The notes: a model not told the origin generated them from the sequence alone. Shown: positions 33,833 to 45,019, counted from the stretch's first letter. The stretch is DNA of 64,000 nt from Streptomyces coelicoflavus (GCF_003112555.1 NZ_BEWB01000002.1:992001-1056000); one strand, 5' to 3'. A program made the numbers and translations.

Positions 33833-33893
33833 CAACGGGCCCCCCGGTCGTCGGTACGGCACGACCTTGTACCCCGCCCGGGAGGTGAACCGC

Positions 33894-34118
33894 GTGTTCG
33901 TCTGCAGCTGCTTCGGTGTCACCGAGGAACAGGTGAAGAGCCACGCGGAGGCCGGCGCGTGCACGCCCCGGCAGATCGCCTCCGCCTGCAAGGCGGGCAC
34001 CGACTGCGGCGGCTGCGTACGCCGCATCCAGGCCCTGCTCGGCCGCGGCGCCTGCCCCCGCCGGCAGCTGGCCGACCAGGGCGCGCCGGTCCTCGCCGAG
34101 CTTCCCGAGGCGGCCTAG
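33894..34118 (+). CDS. bfd: bacterioferritin-associated [2Fe-2S] ferredoxin
   Basis: 74 aa. 'FVCSCFGVTEEQVK' and 'CKAGTDCGGCVRRI' supply the four Cys (CxC and CxxC) of a Bfd-type [2Fe-2S] cluster. Bfd reduces ferric iron stored in bacterioferritin so it can be released. The GTG start is fixed by GGGAGGTGA six bases upstream, in place of in-frame ATGs further upstream. It is convergent with bfr eight bases away and controlled by an iron box, which fits induction under iron starvation. Confidence 0.92.
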   Translation: MFVCSCFGVTEEQVKSHAEAGACTPRQIASACKAGTDCGGCVRRIQALLGRGACPRRQLADQGAPVLAELPEAA

Positions 34119-34126
34119 ACCTCCCG

Positions 34127-34630
34127 TTAGAGGGATCCCGGTCCCGACGGGTCCGGCTGGGTCTGCTCGATCACCGTCGACAGGTACAGCGACTCGCCCA
34201 GCTTCTCGATCAGGTCGAGCTGGGTCTCCAGGTAGTCGATGTGGTGCTCCTCGTCGGCGAGGATCGCCTCGAAGACGTTGGCCGACGTGATGTCGTGCTT
34301 GGCCCGCATCACCTCGATGCCCCGGCGCAGCCGGTCGATCGCCTCCAGCTCGATCTCCCGGTCGGCCTGGAACATCTCGGTCACGCTCTGGCCGACCCGC
34401 ACGTGGAAGAGCCGCTGGTAGTTCGGCAGGCCGTCCAGGAGCAGGATGCGGTCGGTGAGCACCTCCGCGTGGCGCATCTCGTCGAAGGACTCCGCGCGCG
34501 TGTACTTCGCGAGCTTGGTCCAGCCCTTGTGGTCCTGCAGCTTCGCGTGCAGGAAGTACTGGTTGATGGCCGTGAGCTCGGCGGTCAGCTGCTCATTGAG
34601 GAACTCGATGACTTCCGGGTCGCCCTGCAT
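34127..34630 (-). CDS. bfr: bacterioferritin
   Basis: 167 aa four-helix ferritin. Ferroxidase ligands are visible as Glu18, Glu51 and His54 ('DEMRHAE'), Glu94 and Glu127/His130 ('DEEHH'), and Met52 is the heme-bridging residue. It stores iron as a 24-mer. AAGGAG about ten bases upstream supports the ATG. The C-terminus has a few extra residues beyond the usual length. Convergent with bfd, so the store and its release factor are adjacent but oppositely transcribed, allowing opposite iron responses. Confidence 0.96.
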   Translation of the reverse strand: MQGDPEVIEFLNEQLTAELTAINQYFLHAKLQDHKGWTKLAKYTRAESFDEMRHAEVLTDRILLLDGLPNYQRLFHVRVGQSVTEMFQADREIELEAIDRLRRGIEVMRAKHDITSANVFEAILADEEHHIDYLETQLDLIEKLGESLYLSTVIEQTQPDPSGPGSL

Positions 34631-34822
34631 CGCTTGACGCTCCTTCGAACGGGAACAGGCGTGTTGCGCGGCATGATTGCACCGGCTTCGAAGATCGTCC
34701 AGTAAGTGTTGACTTAGTAAGTAAGTACAGGCTTAGTCGCTTTGGTTGTGATGGATGACGGTTTGCCCGAATGTAAGTGGGGCGGGTCAGGGGCATCGGT
34801 CCGGGTCTGTCAGGATGGAGGC
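34631..34822. promoter_or_regulatory. divergent promoter region between bfr and the sulfite-oxidase-like gene
   Basis: Unusually AT-rich around 34700-34745, with repeated TTAGT/AAGTA words. A possible rightward promoter is TTGACT (34709-34714), 18 bases, TTAGTC (34733-34738). CAGGAT at 34811-34816 is a -10-like word six bases before the rightward ATG. I see no convincing iron box here. Confidence 0.35.
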
Positions 34823-35470
34823 ATGGGTCAGCCGGTGGAACACGGATCGGGAGAAGACGGTTCGCAAGGAGCGTCGCGGTTCGAGCTCCCGCCGGGGCAG
34901 CGGCTCCAGCGCGGTTGGCCGGTCACGCACTACGGCCCGGTCCCCAAGTTCCGGCCGGAGCGCTGGGAGTTCCGGGTCTTCGGGGCCACCACCGACGACG
35001 AGAAGCACGCCTGGACGCACGACGAGTTCACCGCCCTGCCGTACACCACGGTCGTCGCCGACCTGCACTGCGTCACGAAGTTCAGCATGCTCGGCTCGGA
35101 ATGGGGCGGCGTCCCGGCCACCACCATCCTCGGCCTCGCCCCGCCCGCGCCCGCCGTCACCCACGTGATGGTGTGGGCCGAGTACGGCTTCAGCTCCAAC
35201 CTCACGCTGTCCGACTTCGCCGCCGAGCGCACCCTCTTCGCCACCCACAAGGACGGCGAGCTGCTCACTGCCGAGCACGGCTTCCCGCTGCGGCTGATCG
35301 TCCCGCACCGGTACGCGTGGAAGGGCCCCAAATGGGTCCGCGGCATCGAGTACATGACCGCCGACCGGCGCGGTTTCTGGGAGGAGCGCGGCTACCACAA
35401 CATCGGCGACCCGTGGCGCGAGCAGCGCTACTCCTACCAGGAGGAGCCCGGGGACGGCCCCGAGCTGTGA
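34823..35470 (+). CDS. sulfite-oxidase-like molybdopterin oxidoreductase
   Basis: 215 aa. Molybdopterin-binding fold of the sulfite oxidase/YedY type: 'WPVTHYGPVPKFRPERWEFRV', the molybdenum-ligand Cys in 'VADLHCVTKFSML', 'YGFSSNLTLSDF', 'HGFPLRLIVPHRYAWKGPKWV' and 'GFWEERGYHNIGDPW'. There is no signal peptide, unlike exported MsrP/YedY. Physiological substrate unknown; protein methionine sulfoxide or sulfite are family options. ATG chosen over upstream in-frame starts because AGGA lies seven bases before it. Confidence 0.88.
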   Translation: MGQPVEHGSGEDGSQGASRFELPPGQRLQRGWPVTHYGPVPKFRPERWEFRVFGATTDDEKHAWTHDEFTALPYTTVVADLHCVTKFSMLGSEWGGVPATTILGLAPPAPAVTHVMVWAEYGFSSNLTLSDFAAERTLFATHKDGELLTAEHGFPLRLIVPHRYAWKGPKWVRGIEYMTADRRGFWEERGYHNIGDPWREQRYSYQEEPGDGPEL

Positions 35471-35492
35471 CCCGTCGCGGCGCCCTCGGGGG

Positions 35493-36410
35493 TCAGCCGT
35501 CGCGCAGCTTCTTCAGCCGCTCCACGTCCGCCGCGTGCCCCTCCTTGCCGCCGGGCGTCTCGATGACCAGCGGCACGCCCTCGGTCGCGGGGTGCGTCAT
35601 CAGCGCCCGGAAGGGGTCCTCACCGATGTGACCGGCGCCGATGTTCTCGTGCCGGTCCTTGTGCGCCCCCGCCACGTCCTTGGAGTCGTTGGCGTGGATC
35701 AGCTTCAGCCGGCCCTCGCCGACTGTGTCCACCAGCAGGTCGAGGGTCTGGTGCATGCCGGAAGGGCCGGTCAGGTCGTGGCCCGCCGCGAAGATGTGGC
35801 ACGTGTCCAGGCACACGCCCAGCTTCGGGTGGGCGTCCAGCGCCTCGAAGTACGGCCCGAAGTCCCAGGTCCGCGAGCACAGGGAGGCGCCCTGCCCCGC
35901 CGTCGACTCCAGCAGCAGGTACGGGTCGTCGTCGTGGGTCAGCTCGTCGAGCAGGGGCAGCATGTGCTCCCGCACCTGCTTCAGCGCCACCGACCGGTCC
36001 CGCCCGCCGGTGGCGCTCCCGGTGTGCACGACCACGCCCAGCGCCCCGATGGCCCGCCCGCGCCGCAGCGAGTGCCGCAGCGACTCCACCGACCGCTCCA
36101 CCGTCGCCCCGGTGTGCGAGCCGAAGTTGATCAGGTACGGGGCGTGCACGTACGCCGGGATCGACCCGGCCGCGCAGGCCTCGCGGAAGGCCTCGTCCTG
36201 CTTCGGGTTGCCGGCCGGGGTGGCCCAGCCGCGCGGATTGGCGACGAAGACCTGCACGGTCTCCGCCCGCAGCTCACGGGCGTAGGACAGCCCCACGGAG
36301 TGCAGTCCGCCGGCCACCGGGACGTGGCCGCCGACGGGGTTGCGGGGGAGGCCGGTCCGGACGGCGGGTGACGGGGCCGTGGGGGAGGGGGCGGACTGTT
36401 GACTCTTCAC
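35493..36410 (-). CDS. nfo: deoxyribonuclease IV (AP endonuclease family 2)
   Basis: 305 aa TIM-barrel endonuclease IV. Zinc ligands fall in 'GGHVPVAGGL', 'YVHAPYLINFGSH', 'VVHTGSATG', 'LLLESTAGQG', 'CLDTCHIFAAGHD', 'LIHANDSKDVAGAHKDRHENIGAGHIG' (quoted in parts: HANDSK, DRHENIG) and 'LVIETPG'. It nicks DNA 5' to abasic sites. The first 20 residues are Ser/Pro-rich and nonconserved, so translation may begin later. GTG start with weak Shine-Dalgarno. It precedes the PASTA kinase on the same strand in the opposite order, separated by 34 bases. Confidence 0.92.
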   Translation of the reverse strand: MKSQQSAPSPTAPSPAVRTGLPRNPVGGHVPVAGGLHSVGLSYARELRAETVQVFVANPRGWATPAGNPKQDEAFREACAAGSIPAYVHAPYLINFGSHTGATVERSVESLRHSLRRGRAIGALGVVVHTGSATGGRDRSVALKQVREHMLPLLDELTHDDDPYLLLESTAGQGASLCSRTWDFGPYFEALDAHPKLGVCLDTCHIFAAGHDLTGPSGMHQTLDLLVDTVGEGRLKLIHANDSKDVAGAHKDRHENIGAGHIGEDPFRALMTHPATEGVPLVIETPGGKEGHAADVERLKKLRDG

Positions 36411-36444
36411 CCATCCAGGGTGTCATGCGGCCGGCGGTGCCCCG

Positions 36445-38397
36445 TCACCTGATGGTGATCTTGATGGTGGACCCCTCCGGAGCCGTGTCCCCGCCGTCCA
36501 CGGACTGCTTCTTGACGGTGTCGCCGAACAGCCCGAGCAGCCCGCGGTCCTCGTCCACGTCGAAGCCCGCGTCCTCGAGCTTCCGCTTGGCGTCGTCCAC
36601 GCTGTCGCCGACCACGTCCGGGACCTCGATCATCCGGGGGCCCTTGGACAGCGTCAGCGTCACCGTGTCGCCCTCGGCCGCCCGGCCGCCCGGGTCCGGC
36701 GTCTGCCGGGCCACCCGGCCGCTGTCGTACTCCGAGTTCACCCGCCCGTCGGCGACCTTCACCTCCAGGCCGGCCTCCGTCAGCTCCGCCTTCGCGTCCT
36801 CCAGGTCGTCGCCGGTGACGTCCGGGACGTCGACCGGGCTGCCCTTGCTGACCACCAGGGCGACCGCGGAACCCGCGCGCACCGTGGTGCCCGATCCGGG
36901 CTTGGTGGAGATCACGAAGCCCTTGGCCACCTCGCCGCTGAACGCCCGGGTCACCATGCCGGGCTCCAGCCCCTCGTCCTCCAGCAGCGTCCGTGCCTTG
37001 TCCAGCCGGTATCCCGACACGTCCGGCAGCTTCACGGTGTCGGGGCCGTCGGAGACCGTGAGCGACACCGAGTCGTTCTTCCGGATGCGGTCGCCCACCC
37101 CGGGGTCGGTGCTGATGACCTTGCCGCGCTCCACCGTGTCGCTGTAGGCGTGCTTCACCTTGCCGACGTCGAGACCGGCGTCGTCCAGCCGGTCCCGGGC
37201 CTGCGCCTCGGTCTTGGACAGCAGCGGAGGCACCTTGGTGAACTGGCCGGAGTTGATGTACCAGACGCCCGTGCCGACCCCGAGCACCAGCAGGACGGCC
37301 ACCACGATCGCCAGCGGACCGCGGCGCGGGCGGGGCAGGCGGGAGCGGGGCGGGGCCGGCGGGGGAGCCGTCAGCCGGCTGGTGCGGTGGACGCCGTCCG
37401 CGGGGAAGCCGTCGTGCGCGCCGTCGCCCTCGTCCTCGTTGACGGGCAGCGGACGGGGCATCGTCAGCGCGCGCGGGATCACGCTGGTGCGGTCCTCGGC
37501 GTTGTCGTGCTCCGCGGCGAGCGCCTGCGGCGGCGCCGCGTCCAGCTGGTCCGCGCTCAGCGCCTCGCGCGCCTCGCGGGCCCGCGAGAGCAGCGCCACG
37601 GCGTCGTGCGGCCGGATCTCCGGGTTGCGCGCCGTGGCGGCGGCGACCAGCTCGTCCAGCTCGAAGGCCATCTCCGGCACGGCGGCCGACGGCGGCGGCA
37701 CGTCCTCGTGCAGATGCTTGTAGAGCACCGCGGCGGGCGAGTCGCCGTCGTGCGGCTTGTCGCCGGTCAGCATCTCGTAGAGCAGGACACCGCACGCGTA
37801 GACGTCGACCCTCGGGTCGGCGGTGCCGTGCTCGATCTGCTCGGGCGCCAGGTAGGAGACGGTGCCGAGGACGGCGCCGGTGGTGCTGGTCACGGTGTTC
37901 ACGGCGCGGACCAGGCCGAAGTCGGCGACCTTGACCCGGCCGTCGTCCCCTATCAGCACGTTCTCCGGCTTCATGTCCCGGTGCACGAAGCCCGCCCGGT
38001 GCGCGGCACCGAGCGCGGCGAGGACCGGCTCCAGGATGTCCAGCGCGGCCCGCGGCCTGAGCGCCCCGCGCTCGCGCAGCACGTCCCGCAGGGTGCAGCC
38101 CGCGATGTACTCCATCGCCAGGTAGACGTACGCCCCCTCGGCCCCCTGGTCGAAGACCTGGACGACATTGGGGTGGTCGAGCCGGGCCACCGACTTGGCC
38201 TCGCGGATGAACCGCTCGACGAAGGTGGCGTCGGTCGCGAGCGTCGGGTGCATCACCTTCAGCGCGAGCACGCGGTCCAGGCGGGTGTCCACGGCCCGGT
38301 AGACCGTGGCCATCCCGCCGACCGCGATCCGCGCCTCGACGCGGTACCGGCCGTCGAGCACCTGCCCGACGAGAGGGTCCTGAAGGGTCGTGTCCAC
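36445..38397 (-). CDS. membrane Ser/Thr protein kinase with four PASTA domains
   Basis: 650 aa. Kinase domain about 12-275: 'AVGGMATVYRAVD', Lys in 'LALKVMHP', 'HRDMKPENVLI', 'VADFGLVRAVN' and 'YLAPEQIEHG'. A disordered juxtamembrane segment to about 345, one membrane helix at about 352-374 ('LAIVVAVLLVLGVGTGVWYI'), then four extracellular PASTA repeats of about 68 residues ('VPPLLSKTEAQARDRL', 'LPDVSGYRLDKARTLL', 'VPDVTGDDLEDAKAEL', 'VPDVVGDSVDDAKRKL'). PASTA kinases sense peptidoglycan fragments and phosphorylate cell-wall and division proteins. Position near aroH and an Rv2175c-type gene suggests PknL-like function. GTG start, leaderless arrangement. Confidence 0.93.
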   Translation of the reverse strand: MDTTLQDPLVGQVLDGRYRVEARIAVGGMATVYRAVDTRLDRVLALKVMHPTLATDATFVERFIREAKSVARLDHPNVVQVFDQGAEGAYVYLAMEYIAGCTLRDVLRERGALRPRAALDILEPVLAALGAAHRAGFVHRDMKPENVLIGDDGRVKVADFGLVRAVNTVTSTTGAVLGTVSYLAPEQIEHGTADPRVDVYACGVLLYEMLTGDKPHDGDSPAAVLYKHLHEDVPPPSAAVPEMAFELDELVAAATARNPEIRPHDAVALLSRAREAREALSADQLDAAPPQALAAEHDNAEDRTSVIPRALTMPRPLPVNEDEGDGAHDGFPADGVHRTSRLTAPPPAPPRSRLPRPRRGPLAIVVAVLLVLGVGTGVWYINSGQFTKVPPLLSKTEAQARDRLDDAGLDVGKVKHAYSDTVERGKVISTDPGVGDRIRKNDSVSLTVSDGPDTVKLPDVSGYRLDKARTLLEDEGLEPGMVTRAFSGEVAKGFVISTKPGSGTTVRAGSAVALVVSKGSPVDVPDVTGDDLEDAKAELTEAGLEVKVADGRVNSEYDSGRVARQTPDPGGRAAEGDTVTLTLSKGPRMIEVPDVVGDSVDDAKRKLEDAGFDVDEDRGLLGLFGDTVKKQSVDGGDTAPEGSTIKITIR

Positions 38398-38404
38398 GCA
38401 GGCG

Positions 38405-38410
38405 AGTCTA
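38405..38410 (-). promoter_or_regulatory. -10 hexamer of the PASTA kinase gene, leaderless arrangement
   Basis: TAGACT on the minus strand, seven bases, GTG. No Shine-Dalgarno sequence intervenes. Confidence 0.4.
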
Positions 38411-38481
38411 CGAGCCGCCACCGACACCCCAAGTCGCCGAGCGGATTCGGGCCGGTACTGAAGCGCATCTGTGACGTACAT

Positions 38482-38580
38482 AGCTGCGGGCAGTCGTGCC
38501 TCCCCCAGTGCCTGAACGGCCTGGGAGGTACCCCCAGGGCGGCACGGGTGGGCGCAGCGGCACCCCGCTACGCCGGGCTG
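38482..38580 (+). repeat. intergenic repeat family B, copy 2, with an inserted module
   Basis: AGCTGCGGGCAGTCGTGCC on the left and GGCGGCACGGGTGGGCGCAG on the right match copy 1 at 16862-16930. Between them is an extra 37-bp module beginning CTCCCCCAG and ending GGTACCCCCAGG, itself able to form a hairpin. It lies between thiG and the kinase gene, in the opposite orientation to both. Confidence 0.75.
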
Positions 38581-38618
38581 CGTGCCCACCCCCCCCGGGC
38601 CCTCTGCGACGCCGGTGC

Positions 38619-40866
<2,248 letters not shown>

Positions 40867-40878
40867 GGGCGTCCAGCC

Positions 40879-40972
40879 CCTCCCTTCGCCGGCATGACCC
40901 GGATCAGGTTCGTACGGTCGGAGGCCGCCAGCCTCCCTCTCAGCCCGGTGCGTCCGGGCTCCCGCGAGTGCC
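40879..40972 (-). promoter_or_regulatory. TPP riboswitch controlling thiOSG
   Basis: The minus strand reads CGGGAGCCC, GGGCTGAGAGGG, GAACCTGATCCGGGTCATGC and CGGCGAAGGGAG in order, the complete conserved thi-box core. A TAGGGT -10 at 40989-40984 starts transcription just before it. The aptamer ends about 13 bases before the thiO ATG with a purine-rich ribosome-binding site, so control of translation initiation is likely. Confidence 0.96.
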
Positions 40973-41027
40973 TTACGTTGGCCACCCTAGCCCGCAGAGC
41001 TTCGCACCTGTAAGGGAGCCCGTACCC

Positions 41028-41378
41028 ATGGCACGTTCGGTCGACGGTCTGGTCCTCGCGCCCGTTGCCGACCAGGCGCCCGGCCAGGTGGGCGCCCGCA
41101 CCCGGTTCACCTACCACGAGCAGGACGGCGCCGTGTGGGCCGAGTACGCGGGCGGCGACGTCGTCCGCGGCCGGCTGGTGGGCACCAGGGAGGGCGACCG
41201 CCTCGACTTCCGGTACGTGCAGCTGGGGACCGACGGCAGCACGTCGTCGGGGCACTGCGTGTCGGTCGTCGTGGACCTGCCGGACGGGCGGGTGCGCCTG
41301 GACGAGACCTGGGAGTGGGAGTCGCGGCCGGGCAGCGGTACGAGCGTTGTGGAGCAGCTCACCGAGCACGGGCACTGA
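41028..41378 (+). CDS. small beta-rich protein of unknown function
   Basis: 116 aa, divergent from thiOSG. It is predicted to be mostly strands ('RTRFTYHEQDGAVWAEYAGGDVVRG' pattern, 'LVGTREGDRLDFRYVQL', 'VSVVVDLPDGRVRLDETWEWES'), consistent with a small barrel or lipocalin-like fold. No catalytic motif is visible. AAGGGAG ten bases before the ATG supports this start. It is 32 bases upstream of the flavoprotein gene. I do not recognise the family with confidence. Confidence 0.75.
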   Translation: MARSVDGLVLAPVADQAPGQVGARTRFTYHEQDGAVWAEYAGGDVVRGRLVGTREGDRLDFRYVQLGTDGSTSSGHCVSVVVDLPDGRVRLDETWEWESRPGSGTSVVEQLTEHGH

Positions 41379-41398
41379 CCGGCGGAACGCCGGGTGTC

Positions 41399-41404
41399 TA
41401 TGGT
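41399..41404 (+). promoter_or_regulatory. -10 hexamer of the flavoprotein gene, leaderless arrangement
   Basis: TATGGT, six bases, GTG. Confidence 0.35.
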
Positions 41405-41410
41405 GATCAG

Positions 41411-42688
41411 GTGAGTGAGCAGACGCGGGAACGGGGACAGGGGCCGGCGGCGGACGCGGAACGCCGGGTGGTCGTGGTGGGCGCCGGGATGGCGGGCGTG
41501 CAGACCGCGGTCGCCCTGCGGGAACAGGGCTTCACCGGCCCGGTGACCCTGATCGGCGCGGAGCCGCACCAGCCGTACGACCGCCCCCCGCTGTCCAAGG
41601 CCGTCCTGCTCGGCACCGCCGAGGGCTCCGCCTTCGACGTCGACTTCGAGGCCCTCCGCATCACCCTGCGGCTGGGCTGCGAGGCCCTGGGCGTCCGTCC
41701 CGGCGACCACGTCCTGGACACCTCCGGGGGCCCCGTGCCGTACGACCGCCTCGTCCTGGCGACCGGTGCCGAACCCGTCCGGCTCCCCGGCGCCGACGGC
41801 GTGCCCGGCGTGCACCTGCTGCGCACCCTGGACGACGCCGAACGGCTGCGCCCGGTGCTCGCCCGGCAGCACGACGTCGTGGTCGTGGGCGCGGGCTGGA
41901 TCGGCGCCGAGTTCGCCACCGCCGCGCGCGAGGCGGGCTGCGCGGTGACCGTGGTGGAGGCCGCCGACCGGCCGCTGGCCGACGCGCTGCCCGCCGAGGT
42001 GGCCGCGCCGATGACCGCCTGGTACGCCGACGCGGGCGCCGAACTGCGCACCCGCGCGCGCGTGGAGCGCGTCGAGCCGGGCGGTCCGGGCGAGCCCGCC
42101 CGGGTCCTCCTGGACGACGGCACCCGGCTGCCCGCCGACGCGGTCGTCGTCGGCATCGGCGCCCGCCCGGCCACCGGCTGGCTCGCCGGCTCCGGCATCG
42201 CCCTGGGCGCACACGGCGAGGTCCTGGCCGACGACCGCCTGCGCACCTCCGCGCCGGACGTCCACGCGGTGGGCGACTGCGCCTCCTTCCCCTCCGCGCG
42301 CTACGGCGAGCGGCTGTTGGTGCACCACTGGGACAACGCCCTCCAGGGACCGCGCACGGTCGCCGCCGACATCGTCGGCACCCCGGGCGGCGAGGCCCCG
42401 GCGGCCTACGACCCGGTGCCGTACTTCTGGTCCGAGCAGTTCGGCCGCTTCGTCCAGTACGCCGGTCACCACACGGCCGCCGACACCACCCTGTGGCGCG
42501 GCGATCCCGCGAGCCCGGCCTGGACGGTCTGCTGGCTGCGCGAGGGCCGCCTGGTCGCCCTGCTGGCGGTGGGCCGTCCCCGCGACCTGGCGCAGGGCAA
42601 GCGCCTGATCCAGGCGGGTACGGCGATGGACCCGGACCTGCTGGCCGACCCGGCGAAGCCGCTGAAGGCGGCGACGGCGGCGGCGTAG
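41411..42688 (+). CDS. FAD/NAD(P)-dependent ferredoxin-reductase-like oxidoreductase
   Basis: 425 aa. FAD-binding 'RVVVVGAGMAGVQTAVALRE' near residue 20, 'YDRPPLSKAVL', NAD-binding 'DVVVVGAGWIGAEFATAARE' near 160, 'VHAVGDCASFPS' contacting flavin, and the C-terminal dimer domain 'VPYFWSEQFGRFVQYAGHH'. It belongs to the putidaredoxin/rubredoxin reductase group and should pass electrons from NADH to a ferredoxin, possibly for a P450; no partner is adjacent. The GTG lies six bases after a -10 hexamer and lacks a Shine-Dalgarno sequence. Confidence 0.9.
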   Translation: MSEQTRERGQGPAADAERRVVVVGAGMAGVQTAVALREQGFTGPVTLIGAEPHQPYDRPPLSKAVLLGTAEGSAFDVDFEALRITLRLGCEALGVRPGDHVLDTSGGPVPYDRLVLATGAEPVRLPGADGVPGVHLLRTLDDAERLRPVLARQHDVVVVGAGWIGAEFATAAREAGCAVTVVEAADRPLADALPAEVAAPMTAWYADAGAELRTRARVERVEPGGPGEPARVLLDDGTRLPADAVVVGIGARPATGWLAGSGIALGAHGEVLADDRLRTSAPDVHAVGDCASFPSARYGERLLVHHWDNALQGPRTVAADIVGTPGGEAPAAYDPVPYFWSEQFGRFVQYAGHHTAADTTLWRGDPASPAWTVCWLREGRLVALLAVGRPRDLAQGKRLIQAGTAMDPDLLADPAKPLKAATAAA

Positions 42689-42729
42689 TCCGGTTTCCGA
42701 GTGTCAGTGCCAGGTGGCAGGCTGGGGGC

Positions 42730-43095
42730 GTGACCGAGATTGACGCAAAGACCGAGGCTCTCGTGCCTGCCTGGCTCACCGTTCCCGACATCGCCGAGAT
42801 GCTCGGCGTCGAGGTGACCCGGGTACGCCAGCTGATCAAGGAAGGCCAGCTCATCGCCGTCCGCCGGGGTGAGAACCGCGCGCTGCACGTCCCCGCGGCC
42901 TTCATCGACGAGGACAAGGTCGTCAAGGGCCTGGTCGGGACCCTGACGCTGCTGCGGGACGACGGCTTCACGGCCGAGGAGATGCTGGAGTGGCTCTTCA
43001 CGCCGGACCCGAGCCTGCCCGGCACCCCCGCCCAGGCGCTGACCGAGAACCGCGGTACGGAGGTGAAGCGCCGCGCCCAGGCGCTCGCCGTCTGA
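42730..43095 (+). CDS. Rv2175c-family helix-turn-helix DNA-binding protein
   Basis: 121 aa. A winged or MerR-like helix-turn-helix at about 15-45 ('LTVPDIAEMLGVEVTRVRQL') plus a C-terminal helical domain ('TLTLLRDDGFTAEEMLEWLF'). M. tuberculosis Rv2175c, which this resembles, is a substrate of the kinase PknL encoded next to it (established, recalled). The PASTA kinase here is only 4.3 kb away. Thr/Ser residues near the N-terminus (Thr2, Thr8) are possible phosphosites. GTG is six bases after CAGGCT. A 16-bp tandem repeat starts at the stop codon. Confidence 0.88.
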   Translation: MTEIDAKTEALVPAWLTVPDIAEMLGVEVTRVRQLIKEGQLIAVRRGENRALHVPAAFIDEDKVVKGLVGTLTLLRDDGFTAEEMLEWLFTPDPSLPGTPAQALTENRGTEVKRRAQALAV

Positions 43096-43171
43096 CCCGC
43101 CGCATCGCTGACCCGCCGCATCGTTGATCCGCGGCACCGCTGATCAGCCGCGTCGCCGATCCGCGATCCGC
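43092..43171 (+). repeat. 16-bp tandem repeat overlapping a stop codon
   Basis: Five units of 16 bases. The first two are identical (CTGACCCGCCGCATCG) and the first contains the TGA stop of the preceding gene; units three to five diverge. It is intergenic apart from the first four bases. Confidence 0.85.
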
Positions 43172-43289
43172 CGCACCGCCCGGCGTACGAGCCGCGGACC
43201 ACGGCCCGGGAGAGGCCCGGTCCGCGGCCCGTATGCCAGAATCGCGCGGCCCGTCGTGGGCCCACGCCATCGAACCGGGGGACACCTGC

Positions 43290-43961
43290 ATGCCCGACAC
43301 CGCTCCGACCACCGCCCGCGCCCGGCTCGCCGACGCCCGGCTCTACCTGTGCACGGACGCCCGCCGCAGCCAGGGCGACCTGCCCGAGTTCCTGGACGCC
43401 GTGCTGGCCGGCGGGGTCGACATCGTGCAGTTGCGGGACAAGGGCATGGAGGCGGCCGAGGAACTGGAGCACCTGAAGGTCTTCGCCGACGCCTGCGCCC
43501 GCCACGGCAAGCTCCTCGCGGTCAACGACCGGGCGGACGTCGCGCACGCCGCCCGCGCCGACGTGCTGCACCTCGGCCAGGGCGACCTCCCGGTGCCCGC
43601 CGCCCGGGCGATCCTCGGCGACGACGTCCTCGTCGGCCGCTCCACGCACGCCGAGTCCGAGGCCGCGGCGGCCGCCGTCCAGCACGGCGTGGACTACTTC
43701 TGCACCGGTCCGTGCTGGCCGACCCCCACCAAGCCCGGCCGGCACGCCCCCGGCCTCGACCTGGTCCGGTACACGGCGGCGCTGGGCACCGACCGCCCCT
43801 GGTTCGCGATCGGCGGCATCGACCTCGGCAACCTCGACGAGGTGCTGGACGCCGGCGCCCGGCGCGTGGTCGTCGTCCGCGCGATCACCGCCGCCGACGA
43901 CCCGGGTGCGGCGGCGGCCGAGTTCACGAAGCGGCTGCGACAGGCCCCGGCGCGGGGATAG
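43290..43961 (+). CDS. thiE: thiamine-phosphate synthase
   Basis: 223 aa TIM barrel. '[10 protein letters not shown]', '[22 protein letters not shown]', '[27 protein letters not shown]', '[11 protein letters not shown]' and '[16 protein letters not shown]' bind pyrimidine pyrophosphate and thiazole phosphate (segments shown are conserved blocks). It couples the two halves of thiamine. ATG at 43290 is preferred because GGGGGA lies nine bases before it; an earlier in-frame ATG at 43233 adds unconserved residues. No riboswitch is visible upstream, unlike thiOSG. Confidence 0.94.
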   Translation: MPDTAPTTARARLADARLYLCTDARRSQGDLPEFLDAVLAGGVDIVQLRDKGMEAAEELEHLKVFADACARHGKLLAVNDRADVAHAARADVLHLGQGDLPVPAARAILGDDVLVGRSTHAESEAAAAAVQHGVDYFCTGPCWPTPTKPGRHAPGLDLVRYTAALGTDRPWFAIGGIDLGNLDEVLDAGARRVVVVRAITAADDPGAAAAEFTKRLRQAPARG

Positions 43962-44007
43962 CCGCACCTCGTAGGGCGTCACGGGGGCGTCGCCGCGGGC
44001 GGGCAGG

Positions 44008-44044
44008 TGTCCAAAAGATGGACAACAACTAGACAATATGGACA
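44008..44044 (+). promoter_or_regulatory. TGGACA operator array upstream of metF
   Basis: TGTCCA-AAAGA-TGGACA is a perfect 6-bp inverted repeat (44008-44024), followed by TAGACA (44030-44035) and TGGACA (44039-44044) in direct orientation. The array is AT-rich and ends 16 bases before the metF -35. It looks like a cooperative binding region for a methionine or one-carbon regulator. Confidence 0.5.
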
Positions 44045-44060
44045 AATATCCCGCATCCGG

Positions 44061-45019
<959 letters not shown>

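Noticed and set aside
34700..34745. Second iron box in the bfr upstream region
   Set aside because: TTAGT/AAGTA words are AT-rich but do not match the iron-box palindrome beyond a few bases.
43092..43171. CRISPR-like array
   Set aside because: The 16-bp units are contiguous with no unique spacers; it is a simple tandem repeat.
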